From Pseudoxanthomonas sp. 3HH-4 (GTDB lineage Bacteria > Pseudomonadota > Gammaproteobacteria > Xanthomonadales > Xanthomonadaceae), in assembly GCF_006716465.1 (NCBI RefSeq), contig NZ_VFPB01000005.1, forward strand, positions 248,001-312,000: 64,000 nt of DNA, given 5' to 3'. Positions 28,813 to 36,920 of the stretch are shown here, piece after piece (within the stretch, counting starts at the first letter, position 1; the number at the start of each line of letters is the position of its first letter). The notes below the pieces were generated by a model that did no database searches, was not told where the DNA came from, and was given only the letters and a program-made list of their open reading frames with translations. The translations under genes and the position numbers were made by a program.

Positions 28813-29367
28813 ATGAACAGAACACTGCGCTGTGGCCTGCTGATGGCCACTGTCTTCGCCGTATCGGTCATTCCGGAAGCGCGGGCCGGTTCCGTATCCG
28901 GCAATATCGACGCGACGATCACGATAGGAACCGGCTGCTCGGTGACCAATGGTACTTTGAACGGTGGACAGAACCAGTTCGGTTCTGTCGATTTCGGTGA
29001 GCACGCTTTGCTCGTCAACAATATCGATGCCGATGCGGCTGCGGCAACGGGAGGCGGCCCGATCCAGGTCACCTGCTCGCTGGCTTTGGGCTATGCCGTT
29101 GGTATCGATTACGGCCAGCACGCGACAGGCAATCAGCGAAGGATGGCGCTGGGTGTGCTGGACAGCATCGATTACGGTTTGTTCAAGGATCCGGCGCGCA
29201 CACAGCCGTGGGGTCCGATCGGTTCCGGGTCTGAGATGCTCGGGCTGATCGCCGTGGCCACCGCGTTCGATGTCCCTGTACACGGGCGGGTGCCGCCGCA
29301 GGGGGTGAGCGGCATCAAGTTGCCTGGCGTGTATACCGACACGGTGGTGATGACGGTAGCTTGGTAG
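28813..29367 (+). CDS. spore coat U (SCPU) domain pilus subunit 1, Csu-type
   Basis: 184 residues from the ATG at 28813, the boundary of the duplicated leader. The signal peptide ends near EARA/GS (residue 25). The mature protein has the SCPU pattern: Cys pair (TGCSV... and VTCSLAL), FGSVDFGEHALL, SIDYGLFKDPARTQPWG and a C-terminal donor-like strand YTDTVVMTVAW. It is first of six genes in the order of the Acinetobacter csuA/B-A-B-C-D-E operon, so it may be the main shaft subunit. Archaic chaperone-usher pili of this kind mediate attachment and biofilm formation (family knowledge). Confidence 0.88.
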   Translation: MNRTLRCGLLMATVFAVSVIPEARAGSVSGNIDATITIGTGCSVTNGTLNGGQNQFGSVDFGEHALLVNNIDADAAAATGGGPIQVTCSLALGYAVGIDYGQHATGNQRRMALGVLDSIDYGLFKDPARTQPWGPIGSGSEMLGLIAVATAFDVPVHGRVPPQGVSGIKLPGVYTDTVVMTVAW

Positions 29368-29452
29368 TCGTCCGAACAGGTTCGCCTATGCGATCGCAAG
29401 GATAGTCCGGATCTTCCGGCGCGCGAGCGCCGGATTTCGGTGGGGGGGAGCG

Positions 29453-29965
29453 ATGAGCACTGTGCAAAGCTGCGCAGCGTTGCTGTGTCTGCTCGCAGGC
29501 ATGGCGCCGCTGCGCGCGGCCGAGAAGTCCAGCAATCTCGAGGTCGGTGCCAAGATCGTGGCGGGGTGCACCGCGGGCCAAGTCCTGGCTGGTGAAACGA
29601 CATTCGGCACGCTCGATTTCGGCTTGCACGCACTGATCCTGACGCCGATCGATCTGACCGGCAGCCAGGGTGCGGGGGCGATCAGGTTGAGCTGCACCGG
29701 TGGGCTGCCGTGGCGGGTGGTGATGAACTACGGTGCGCACGCGGCGTCCGGCCAGCGGCGCATGCACGATGGTGGTTCTGGATACGTGAACTATCAGATC
29801 TATTCCGATAGTGCGCGTACGGCGGTGTGGGACGATGTGGTTGGTGTGAGTGGCACGGGCGAGGGCCTGGATCAATGGCTGCCGGTCTTCGCCCGGGTGC
29901 CTGCGCCACAGGTGCCGACACCAGGGACGTACACCGACACCGTCCAGGTTGTGGTGAGTTGGTGA
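29453..29965 (+). CDS. SCPU domain pilus subunit 2, Csu-type
   Basis: 170 residues. Signal peptide ending around LRAA (residue 22), Cys pair (VAGCTAG, RLSCTGG), FGTLDFGLHALIL, VNYQIYSDSARTAVWDD and the final strand YTDTVQVVVSW. The ribosome site is inside a run of seven G (29442-29448, GGGGGGGAGCG before ATG), so slippage there could change spacing of the translation signal. It lies 85 bases after subunit 1 and overlaps subunit 3. Confidence 0.88.
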   Translation: MSTVQSCAALLCLLAGMAPLRAAEKSSNLEVGAKIVAGCTAGQVLAGETTFGTLDFGLHALILTPIDLTGSQGAGAIRLSCTGGLPWRVVMNYGAHAASGQRRMHDGGSGYVNYQIYSDSARTAVWDDVVGVSGTGEGLDQWLPVFARVPAPQVPTPGTYTDTVQVVVSW

Positions 29966-30549
29966 TCGGCGTGCGCGCGGCCTGCAGAAAGGGAGTGCGG
30001 CGTCGCTGGGGACGATCGGCCTTGCTTGGCCTGATGCTTGGCGGATGCGGTTGCGCATGGGCCGACACGGGCGTTGACGACCAGACCAGGCAACAGGCGT
30101 TCAATCTGACCGCCTTTGTCGCTGACGGTTGCGTGCTGGGCCAGGCGGGCGACGACCCCCTCAGTCTGGGCGCTCTGGATTTCGGCCAGCACGCCGTGCT
30201 GGTCTCGGATGTCGTTGCGAGCACCTCGCTGGGCCAGGGCTCGGTGGCATTCCGCTGCACGCCCGGCCTGACGATCGTGGTGACGATGAATCCCGGTTTG
30301 CACGCTATGGATGTGTCCGGTGGTCGGTACCTGGAGCGCGCGGGGGGCGCGGACACCTTGCGGTATCAGCTTTTCCAAGACGGGGGCCATGCGGTGGTCT
30401 GGGGGGACGGTGGCAACGGCGGAAGCGCCTACAGCCTGACGGCCACCGGCGAGCTGCAAGTCCTGACCGTTCACGGAAGGCTGTACGCCCAGGCAGTCGG
30501 CGCTTCCGGCGACTACGGAGACACCGTGCGCGTGACTGTGAGTTTCTAA
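29962..30549 (+). CDS. SCPU domain pilus subunit 3, Csu-type
   Basis: 195 residues from the GTG at 29962, which overlaps the previous stop (GTGA) and suggests coupled translation; a GTG three codons on is an alternative. The signal segment SALLGLMLGGCGCAWA is followed by the SCPU pattern: VADGCVLGQ, LGALDFGQHAVLV, AFRCTPGL, LRYQLFQDGGHAVVWGDG and YGDTVRVTVSF. Two G6 runs (30342-30347 and 30401-30406) lie in the coding region. It corresponds in position to csuB. Confidence 0.85.
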   Translation: MIGVRAACRKGVRRRWGRSALLGLMLGGCGCAWADTGVDDQTRQQAFNLTAFVADGCVLGQAGDDPLSLGALDFGQHAVLVSDVVASTSLGQGSVAFRCTPGLTIVVTMNPGLHAMDVSGGRYLERAGGADTLRYQLFQDGGHAVVWGDGGNGGSAYSLTATGELQVLTVHGRLYAQAVGASGDYGDTVRVTVSF

Positions 30550-30567
30550 CCTTCAGGGGAAGTGGAG

Positions 30568-31320
30568 ATGCACCTGCGACGGCTATCCTGGCTCTTATTG
30601 CTGCTTCTGGCGCCGATCTTCGCGAAGGCGGGATCGGTGTTGATCTTCCCGGTCAATCCTCGCATCGCCGGTGACGAGAAGGCGGTTGCGGTGTGGATAG
30701 AGAACCAGGGCAGCGCGCCGTTGCGTATCCAGGCACGGGTGCAGGCGTGGGAGCAGGGCGATGAGGGCGAGGTGCTCACTCCCCAGACGTCCGTCGCCGG
30801 AAGTCCGTCCATGATGCAGATCCTGCCGGGCAAGCGGCAGATGCTGAGGCTGATCCGGGTACAACCGACGCCGGCGGGCGCCGAGCAGGCATATCGCGTG
30901 CTGATCGACGAGTTGGATGCGGGGCCGGTTGCGCCGCAGGCCAACGGTGTGCGGCTGCAGATGCGCTATTCCGTGCCACTGTTCGTGCAGGGGCCCGGGC
31001 TGGGCCAAGCTGATACCCGCGGCGATGCGGTAGCAAAGGGCCTGCGCTGGCGACTCCAGCGCGACAAGGGTAGCAGCTACCTGGTGGTACGCAACGAAGG
31101 CGCGGTTTCGGCGCGATTGTCGGCAGTCGGTCTGTTGAATCCGGATGGTACAAAGACCGACATCGTCGCCGGGCTGCTCGGGTATGTTCATCCGCGGCGG
31201 CAGATGCGATGGAAGCTGCCGGGAGCGCCTGCGGGGAGCGAAGGGCAAACACTCAGTGCGCGGATCAACGACGATCATGCGCCGACCTCCATCGCGCCAT
31301 CGCCGATGCAGGAAGAATGA
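30568..31320 (+). CDS. periplasmic pilus chaperone (CsuC-like)
   Basis: 250 residues from the ATG at 30568, with AGGGGA seven bases upstream; a GTG two codons earlier is less likely. Signal peptide to AKA/GS (about residue 22). PapD-like features: N-terminal strand SVLIFPVNPRI, AVWIENQGSAPLRIQARVQAW, and MQILPGKRQMLRLIRV with the basic residue that anchors the subunit C terminus. The second Ig domain follows. It donates a strand to the SCPU subunits in the periplasm and delivers them to the usher. Its stop overlaps the usher start (ATGA). Confidence 0.92.
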   Translation: MHLRRLSWLLLLLLAPIFAKAGSVLIFPVNPRIAGDEKAVAVWIENQGSAPLRIQARVQAWEQGDEGEVLTPQTSVAGSPSMMQILPGKRQMLRLIRVQPTPAGAEQAYRVLIDELDAGPVAPQANGVRLQMRYSVPLFVQGPGLGQADTRGDAVAKGLRWRLQRDKGSSYLVVRNEGAVSARLSAVGLLNPDGTKTDIVAGLLGYVHPRRQMRWKLPGAPAGSEGQTLSARINDDHAPTSIAPSPMQEE

Positions 31321-33746
31321 GCGTGGCGCGGAGACGAGGCAGGACGTGGGGCTGGTGCGGCGCAATCTGGCTGGCCGTGAGTCTGTCCCCGTTCCGGCTG
31401 GCGCTGGCCGGCTCAGAGCCTGCGCCCGACATCGATACGCTGGCGTCCACGCCGCAGGTGTTGTATCTGGACGTGGTGGTGAATGAGGTCGCCACTCATG
31501 AAACCATCCAGGTCGCCCTGCGCGACGGTGACCTGTTCGTTGCCAGCGACGTGCTGACCCGGTTGGGCGTTCCAGATCTTCCTTCTGGGCGTGAGCTGGC
31601 GCTGGGTCGGATTCCGCGCCTGCTTGCCCGGTACGAGCAGGAGACCCAGCGACTGAAGCTGACCCTGCCGATGGACTGGTTCCCGGTACAGCGGGTCCAG
31701 TTGGGGCCGCGCGGGATCGCTTACACGCCCGCACGGGGCAGCCCGGGTGCGGTATTCACCTACGACGCCCACGCCAGTGACGGCAGTGATACGTCGCCCA
31801 GCCTGCGCGTGTGGACCGAGACGCGGGTGTTCGCGCCACGCCTCGGGGTGATTGCCAGTACTGGGTTGTGGCACCGGGATGCGTCGCATGGCGGTGGTAG
31901 CCGCATTGATCGGCAAGGCTACCTGCGCTACGACACGTTCTGGGAGCGCGTCGATGACAGCGCCCGCAGCCGGCTGGTGGTGGGGGACTTCATCGGCGGG
32001 GCGTTGAACTGGACACGTGCAGCACGAATGGGGGGGGTCCAGTTTGCCCGCGATTTCAGCGTCCGTCCCGACCTGGTGACCTACCCACTACCGGAGTTCG
32101 ACGGTCAGGCGCTTGTCCCTACGTCGGTGGACCTATACGTCGGCAACTACCAGCTTAGCCGCCGCGAACTGCAGCCAGGACCATTCACTCTCAGCACGCA
32201 ACCGTTCATCAACGGTGCGGGGGAAATGACTGTGGTCACCCGAGACGTACTCGGTCGCGAGATACGGGCCACTGTGCCTTTCTACGTCAGCAATGCGCTG
32301 CTGCAGCGGGACTTGAGCGACTGGTCGTTGAATCTGGGAAAGCTGCGCGAACGCTACGGCCAGGCCTCGTTCGACTATGGCCCATGGGTCGGCACCGCGT
32401 CCTGGCGACGCGGCATGACAGATACCTTCACCCTGGAGGCTCACGCGGAATTCGCACGCGCGCTCCGCGTGGCTGGCGCGGGAGCGGTGACCCGCCTCGG
32501 ACGATTCGGCGTGCTCAGCGCATCCGCGATGTACGGCCGCCACGACGCAAGTCCGCTGGCTGATCATGATGGCACTGATCGGGCCGTGGCCCTCGGGGGG
32601 AAAGGGGGGTGGCAGTATCGGCTGGGCTACGACTACACCAACCGCCGCTTTGGGTTCTTCGCGCAGCAGGAGCGTACCCACGGCGACTTCGCGGATGTGG
32701 CCGCGCTGGTTCCGTCGCATGGCTCGCCCTATGAGCGCCGGACCGCCCGGTACGGCATCGCCGGTGGTCTGCCGCGGTCGGGCACGCTGAGCCTGACCTA
32801 TCTGGATATCCGTGGCGAAGGTGGCGACGGGGGGGAGCGCAAGCGCCTGCTCAACCTGTCCTGGGGTCGCGGTATCGGCAACAGCAGATCCCTGTATCTG
32901 TCCATGAACCGCGACATGGAAAGCGGCGACATGGCCGCCTCCCTGTCCCTGATGGTGCCGCTGGGCACCCGCGCATACGCCGATGGGTCATTGCAGCGCG
33001 AAGCGGACGGCGACGTCAGCGCACGCCTGTCGTACAGCCGCCCTGTGCCGGTGGATCGCGGCATAGGCTGGAACGTGGGCGCGTCGTTCGGCGACCAGAC
33101 TGCGGTGCAAGCCGCACTGGGTTGGCGCAATGGATGGTCGCGGGGGGAGATCGGGGCCTATGACGGCTCGGGACCGGGATACCGTTGGGCGTCGGTGGGA
33201 GGATCGCTGGCTGCGATGGGCGGCGGTGTGTTCTTCTCGCCTCCGATCCACAACAGCTTCGCGGTGGTCGACACCGGTTATCCGGGCATTCCGGTGTTGT
33301 ACGAAAACCAGCTGATCGGCCATACCAATGCCCGAGGTCATCTCTTGGTGCCCACCATCACCGCCTATAACCGCATCAAGCTCAACATCGATCCGCTGGA
33401 CTTGCCGGCCAACATCGCCAGCCCCGTCACCGAAGTCTACGTGGCGGTGCCGTCGCGCGCGGGAAGCCTGGTCGAAATGAGGGTGGCGGAGGTGCGCGCG
33501 GCCAATGTGCGGTTGGTCGGTCTGGACGGAAAGCCAGTGGCGCGCGGCGCGCGCGTGGTCAATTCCGCCGACGGCGCGGAAACCATCGTCGGCTGGGATG
33601 GCCTGGTCTTTCTCGAGAATCTTGCCGATCAAAACGAGTTGGACATCGTGCCGCCCGATGGCGTGCCATGTCGCGCCCACTTCGCCTGGAGCGATCCTGG
33701 CGATCAATCCCTGCCGACTCTTGGACCGATCGTATGCACGCCATAA
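31317..33746 (+). CDS. fimbrial outer membrane usher (CsuD-like)
   Basis: 809 residues from the ATG at 31317 overlapping the chaperone stop. Signal peptide to LALA/GS (about residue 31). The N-terminal domain (LYLDVVVNEVATHETIQVALRDGDLFV) binds chaperone-subunit complexes, then the 24-strand pore and two C-terminal domains (about 680-809) with GLDGKPVARGARVVN and a Cys near the end. Usher signatures LPMDWFPVQRV and QFARDFSVRPDLVTYPLPEFDGQALVPTSVDLY are present. The coding strand contains runs of eight (32030-32037), seven (32829-32835) and several of six G. One-base slippage in any would truncate the protein. Confidence 0.93.
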   Translation: MSVARRRGRTWGWCGAIWLAVSLSPFRLALAGSEPAPDIDTLASTPQVLYLDVVVNEVATHETIQVALRDGDLFVASDVLTRLGVPDLPSGRELALGRIPRLLARYEQETQRLKLTLPMDWFPVQRVQLGPRGIAYTPARGSPGAVFTYDAHASDGSDTSPSLRVWTETRVFAPRLGVIASTGLWHRDASHGGGSRIDRQGYLRYDTFWERVDDSARSRLVVGDFIGGALNWTRAARMGGVQFARDFSVRPDLVTYPLPEFDGQALVPTSVDLYVGNYQLSRRELQPGPFTLSTQPFINGAGEMTVVTRDVLGREIRATVPFYVSNALLQRDLSDWSLNLGKLRERYGQASFDYGPWVGTASWRRGMTDTFTLEAHAEFARALRVAGAGAVTRLGRFGVLSASAMYGRHDASPLADHDGTDRAVALGGKGGWQYRLGYDYTNRRFGFFAQQERTHGDFADVAALVPSHGSPYERRTARYGIAGGLPRSGTLSLTYLDIRGEGGDGGERKRLLNLSWGRGIGNSRSLYLSMNRDMESGDMAASLSLMVPLGTRAYADGSLQREADGDVSARLSYSRPVPVDRGIGWNVGASFGDQTAVQAALGWRNGWSRGEIGAYDGSGPGYRWASVGGSLAAMGGGVFFSPPIHNSFAVVDTGYPGIPVLYENQLIGHTNARGHLLVPTITAYNRIKLNIDPLDLPANIASPVTEVYVAVPSRAGSLVEMRVAEVRAANVRLVGLDGKPVARGARVVNSADGAETIVGWDGLVFLENLADQNELDIVPPDGVPCRAHFAWSDPGDQSLPTLGPIVCTP

Positions 33747-34786
33747 AGCCGACATTGAAGGACGACGCGGCGAACCTCCTTTGTCACGACGTCTGGCGAT
33801 GGCTGTCCGGTGCGTTGTTGCTTCTCACGGGCCTGGGTGCAGTGTCGCCGGCAGTGGCCTGTTCCATCGTTGCCACGCCTACGATTCAATTGGGGACGAC
33901 ATCATCCTTCGCCATCCAAACAGCGGATGGTGAAGCGGGCTCTGGTTCGGGGGGGCTGTCCTGCTCCGGCCTGAGTCTGGCCCTGCTCACGAGCCAGTTC
34001 ATCTACGTGCGGCTGGACAGCGCCAATCCACTGCAGATGACGCATGCCGCCACAGGTCACAGCATACCGTTTGCCGTTTCCAGTCAGCAGAACGGCGTGC
34101 CGATGGGTACGGGGGCGATCAGTCCCAATCTGGCCGGACTGAACCTGCTGTCGTTGGGTGGCACCAACAACGAGGTTCAGATGTTCGTCCAGCGCGGTGG
34201 AGCCAATGTTGCCGCTGGCGTCTATACCGGCAGCTTCAATCTGCGATGGTTCTATGCGACCTGTCCGCTGATCAGCGCGGTTGGCATCTGCATCGGCAGC
34301 TGGAACACCAGCCCCGGAATCACCCAGAACTGTCTGCTCGGCTTATGCACCCTCGACCAGAGCAGTCTGCCTGGCAGTGGCCTCTCCGTGACGGTGAATG
34401 TCACCCTGAGCGTGGCCAAGGACTGCGTCAACCTTGTCGCGCCAGATGTCGATTTCGGCGCTGCTGCGCTGCCGGCGCAATTCCCTGTCGTGGTCCAGTC
34501 GCTCCAGGTCAGCTGCACCCTGACCGAAGGTTACGTGCTGAAGCTGGACATGGGTGATCACGCTGCCGCGCCCTGGCGGCAGTTGCAGAACGGCAGCAAT
34601 GTGCTGCAGTACAACCTCTATCAGGCCGATGGCGTAACGGTGTGGGACGATGCGAGCAATACGGTCAGCGCGGTCGGTACGGGCTTCCCGCAATCCTTCA
34701 CCTATCATGCCCGCATCAACGCGGTTCAGTCACCGGTACCGGCGGGCGCTTACGCGGACAGCGTGCGACTGATCGTCGAATTCTAA
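33734..34786 (+). CDS. two-domain SCPU tip protein (CsuE-like)
   Basis: 350 residues from the ATG at 33734, overlapping the usher by 13 bases. Signal peptide ending near AVA/CS (about residue 43). Two SCPU-type domains in tandem: an N-terminal one (about 45-215) with a hydrophobic, Cys-rich stretch CPLISAVGICIGSW, and a C-terminal one (about 220-350) with DFGAAALP, LQYNLYQADGVTVWDD and YADSVRLIVEF. In Acinetobacter, CsuE is the tip adhesin that binds surfaces by hydrophobic fingers; the same is inferred. A G7 run (33949-33955) lies early in the coding region. It is the last gene of the operon. Confidence 0.88.
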   Translation: MHAIKPTLKDDAANLLCHDVWRWLSGALLLLTGLGAVSPAVACSIVATPTIQLGTTSSFAIQTADGEAGSGSGGLSCSGLSLALLTSQFIYVRLDSANPLQMTHAATGHSIPFAVSSQQNGVPMGTGAISPNLAGLNLLSLGGTNNEVQMFVQRGGANVAAGVYTGSFNLRWFYATCPLISAVGICIGSWNTSPGITQNCLLGLCTLDQSSLPGSGLSVTVNVTLSVAKDCVNLVAPDVDFGAAALPAQFPVVVQSLQVSCTLTEGYVLKLDMGDHAAAPWRQLQNGSNVLQYNLYQADGVTVWDDASNTVSAVGTGFPQSFTYHARINAVQSPVPAGAYADSVRLIVEF

Positions 34787-35060
34787 GGTCTGGGCGCAGT
34801 GTCGACGGGACTGCGAGATGGTGGGCCATGCCCGTGTCTGGGATTTCCCGTCCTCTATGGCCTGGCTTGGCCTGGCCCACATGCGGTCCAGGCAATGCCT
34901 GCGCACACGCGTATCGGACGCGCTCTTGACTGTGGATGGTCGCGCCCGGACGGGCGGCGAGTCCCGGTCCACTCCGCCATTCGGCCTGCTGCGCATGCCG
35001 CATGAGATGGCGGCCGATACCGCGACCAAAGTCACGGCCTGCGGCGGCCGATCGACCGGG

Positions 35061-36749
35061 TCAGCCCGCGACGCGCTGGGGGCGGTAAGGCGGCGTGGAC
35101 ATCACCATTTCCGCCAGCGAGAACGCCAGTTCGCGCTCGGCCAGCACGGCGCCGTCTGCGCCGTGTTCCAGCAGGTGCTTCACTTCCCCCTCGCTGTGCG
35201 CGCGGGCGAGCAGGGTCAGCGAGGGATTGATCGCGCGCAGCTTGGCCAGTGCCTCGCCGGCTTCCAGCGGCTGCGGGATCGCCAGTACGGCGATCTTCGC
35301 GCGTTCGGGATGCGCCTCTGCCAGCACCTTGTCGGCCGCTGCGCTGCCGCGGATCGCGGGGATGCCGGCATCATGCGCGCGTGCCACGTGGTCGCCGTTG
35401 TCGTCGATGACGATCAGCGGCACGCCCCGGTCGCGCAGCACGCGCGCCAGTTCGCTGCCAACGCGGCCATAGCCGATGATGATGGCGTGGCCGGTGACGT
35501 CCAGTGACGGGCCCGGCGGTACTTCGGGCTCGGCCGGTACCGGTGCCAGCGCTTCCTGCTTCATCTGCCAGCGGTCAAGCCAAGAGAACAGGAACGGATT
35601 GGCGATGATCGAGAGCAGCGAGCCGGCCAGGATCAGGTCGCGCCCCTCCGGCGGCAGGATCTTCAGCGACACGCCCAGTGCGGCCAGGATGAAGGAGAAC
35701 TCGCCGATCTGCGCCAGGCTGACCGAGATCGTCAGTGCGGTGCCGGTGGGGTGCTTGAACGCCTTGACGATGTAGTACGCGGCTACCGACTTGCCGATCA
35801 CGATGATGCCGAAGGTGGCCAACACCTGCCACGGATGCGCCACCAGGATCGCCGGGTTGAACAGCATGCCGACCGACACGAAGAACAGCACCGCGAACGC
35901 ATCCCGCAGCGGCAGCGAGTCGTTGGCCGCTTTGTGGCTCAGCTCGGATTCGTTGAGCAGCATGCCGGCGAAGAACGCGCCCAATGCGAAGGACACGCCG
36001 AACAGCGTGGCCGAGCCGAACGCCACGCCCAGCGCGATCGCCAGTACCGACAGCGTGAACAGTTCGCGCGAACCGGTCGCGGCGATCTTTTCCAGCGTCC
36101 ACGGGATGACGCGGCGACCCACCACCAGCATGAAGGCGACGAACGCGCCCAGCTTGATCAGCGTCCACGCGATGGCGACCATGAAGGCCCCGAAACTGGC
36201 CGGCGTGTCGCCCGTGCGCTCGCCAAAGGTCTCCGCCAGCACCGGCAGCATCACCAGCGCCAGCACCATGGCGATGTCTTCCACGATCAGCCAGCCCACC
36301 GCGATGCGGCCGCGTTTCGTATCCAGCAGGCGCCGGTCTTCCATCGCGCGCAGCAGCACCACGGTGCTCGCCACCGACAGCGCCAGCCCGAACACGAAGC
36401 CGTTCAACGGCGTCCAGCCCATGCCCCATGCCAGCGCCCAGCCCAGCGCCGTGGCGACCACGATCTGCGCGATGGCGCCGGGAATGGCGATCGCCTTGAC
36501 TTCCAGCAGGTCCTCCAGCGAGAAGTGCAGGCCCACGCCGAACATCAGCAGCATGACGCCCAGTTCCGACAGCTGGTTGGCCAGTGCCTGGTCGGCCACG
36601 AATCCGGGAGTGAAGGGGCCGACGAAGACCCCGGCGAGCAGGTAGCCGACCAGCGGTGACAGGCGAAGCTTGTGCGCGAGCGCGCCCAGCACGAAGGCCA
36701 GGGCGAGGCCTACCGCGATGATGTTGATCAGGTCGGCGTCATGGTGCAT
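35061..36749 (-). CDS. ybaL: CPA2 cation:proton antiporter with TrkA-N domain (YbaL)
   Basis: 562 residues beginning MHHDADLINIIAVGLALAF, close to E. coli YbaL. Thirteen or so membrane helices contain LRLSPLVGYLLAGVFVGPFTPGF, LMFGVGLHFS and the WLIVEDIAMVL helix with the ion-site Glu-Asp. From about residue 415 a Rossmann-type RCK/TrkA-N domain follows (AIIIGYGRVGSELARVL). It is a predicted K+ or Na+ exchanger of the KefB family; physiological role not established. It is convergent with the pilus operon; the 274 bases between hold no recognised feature. Confidence 0.92.
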   Translation of the reverse strand: MHHDADLINIIAVGLALAFVLGALAHKLRLSPLVGYLLAGVFVGPFTPGFVADQALANQLSELGVMLLMFGVGLHFSLEDLLEVKAIAIPGAIAQIVVATALGWALAWGMGWTPLNGFVFGLALSVASTVVLLRAMEDRRLLDTKRGRIAVGWLIVEDIAMVLALVMLPVLAETFGERTGDTPASFGAFMVAIAWTLIKLGAFVAFMLVVGRRVIPWTLEKIAATGSRELFTLSVLAIALGVAFGSATLFGVSFALGAFFAGMLLNESELSHKAANDSLPLRDAFAVLFFVSVGMLFNPAILVAHPWQVLATFGIIVIGKSVAAYYIVKAFKHPTGTALTISVSLAQIGEFSFILAALGVSLKILPPEGRDLILAGSLLSIIANPFLFSWLDRWQMKQEALAPVPAEPEVPPGPSLDVTGHAIIIGYGRVGSELARVLRDRGVPLIVIDDNGDHVARAHDAGIPAIRGSAAADKVLAEAHPERAKIAVLAIPQPLEAGEALAKLRAINPSLTLLARAHSEGEVKHLLEHGADGAVLAERELAFSLAEMVMSTPPYRPQRVAG

Positions 36750-36869
36750 CTAATCGCGCGTTTCCTCTGCATGTCCGTCGAGTGTCGCCGATGCGGGCGC
36801 CATGCCGCAAACGGATACCGGCCGCAGCGCGCGTCGTATTCCTGTTTCCGTCGTCATCGCCGCAACGGA

Positions 36870-36894
36870 AACGCCCCGCGCAGGGCGGGGCGTT
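36870..36894 (-). terminator. terminator hairpin after second TonB receptor gene
   Basis: AACGCCCCGC (36870-36879) and GCGGGGCGTT (36885-36894) form a 10-bp perfect stem 26 bases beyond the receptor stop. On the minus strand only a short T/G-rich tail follows. Confidence 0.65.
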
Positions 36895-36920
36895 CCGAAG
36901 AAGTCAGGCGATGCGTCGCC

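Noticed and set aside
34787-35060. Small gene or RNA between the pilus operon and ybaL
   Set aside because: Open frames here lack start signals and recognisable products; no strong hairpin was seen.
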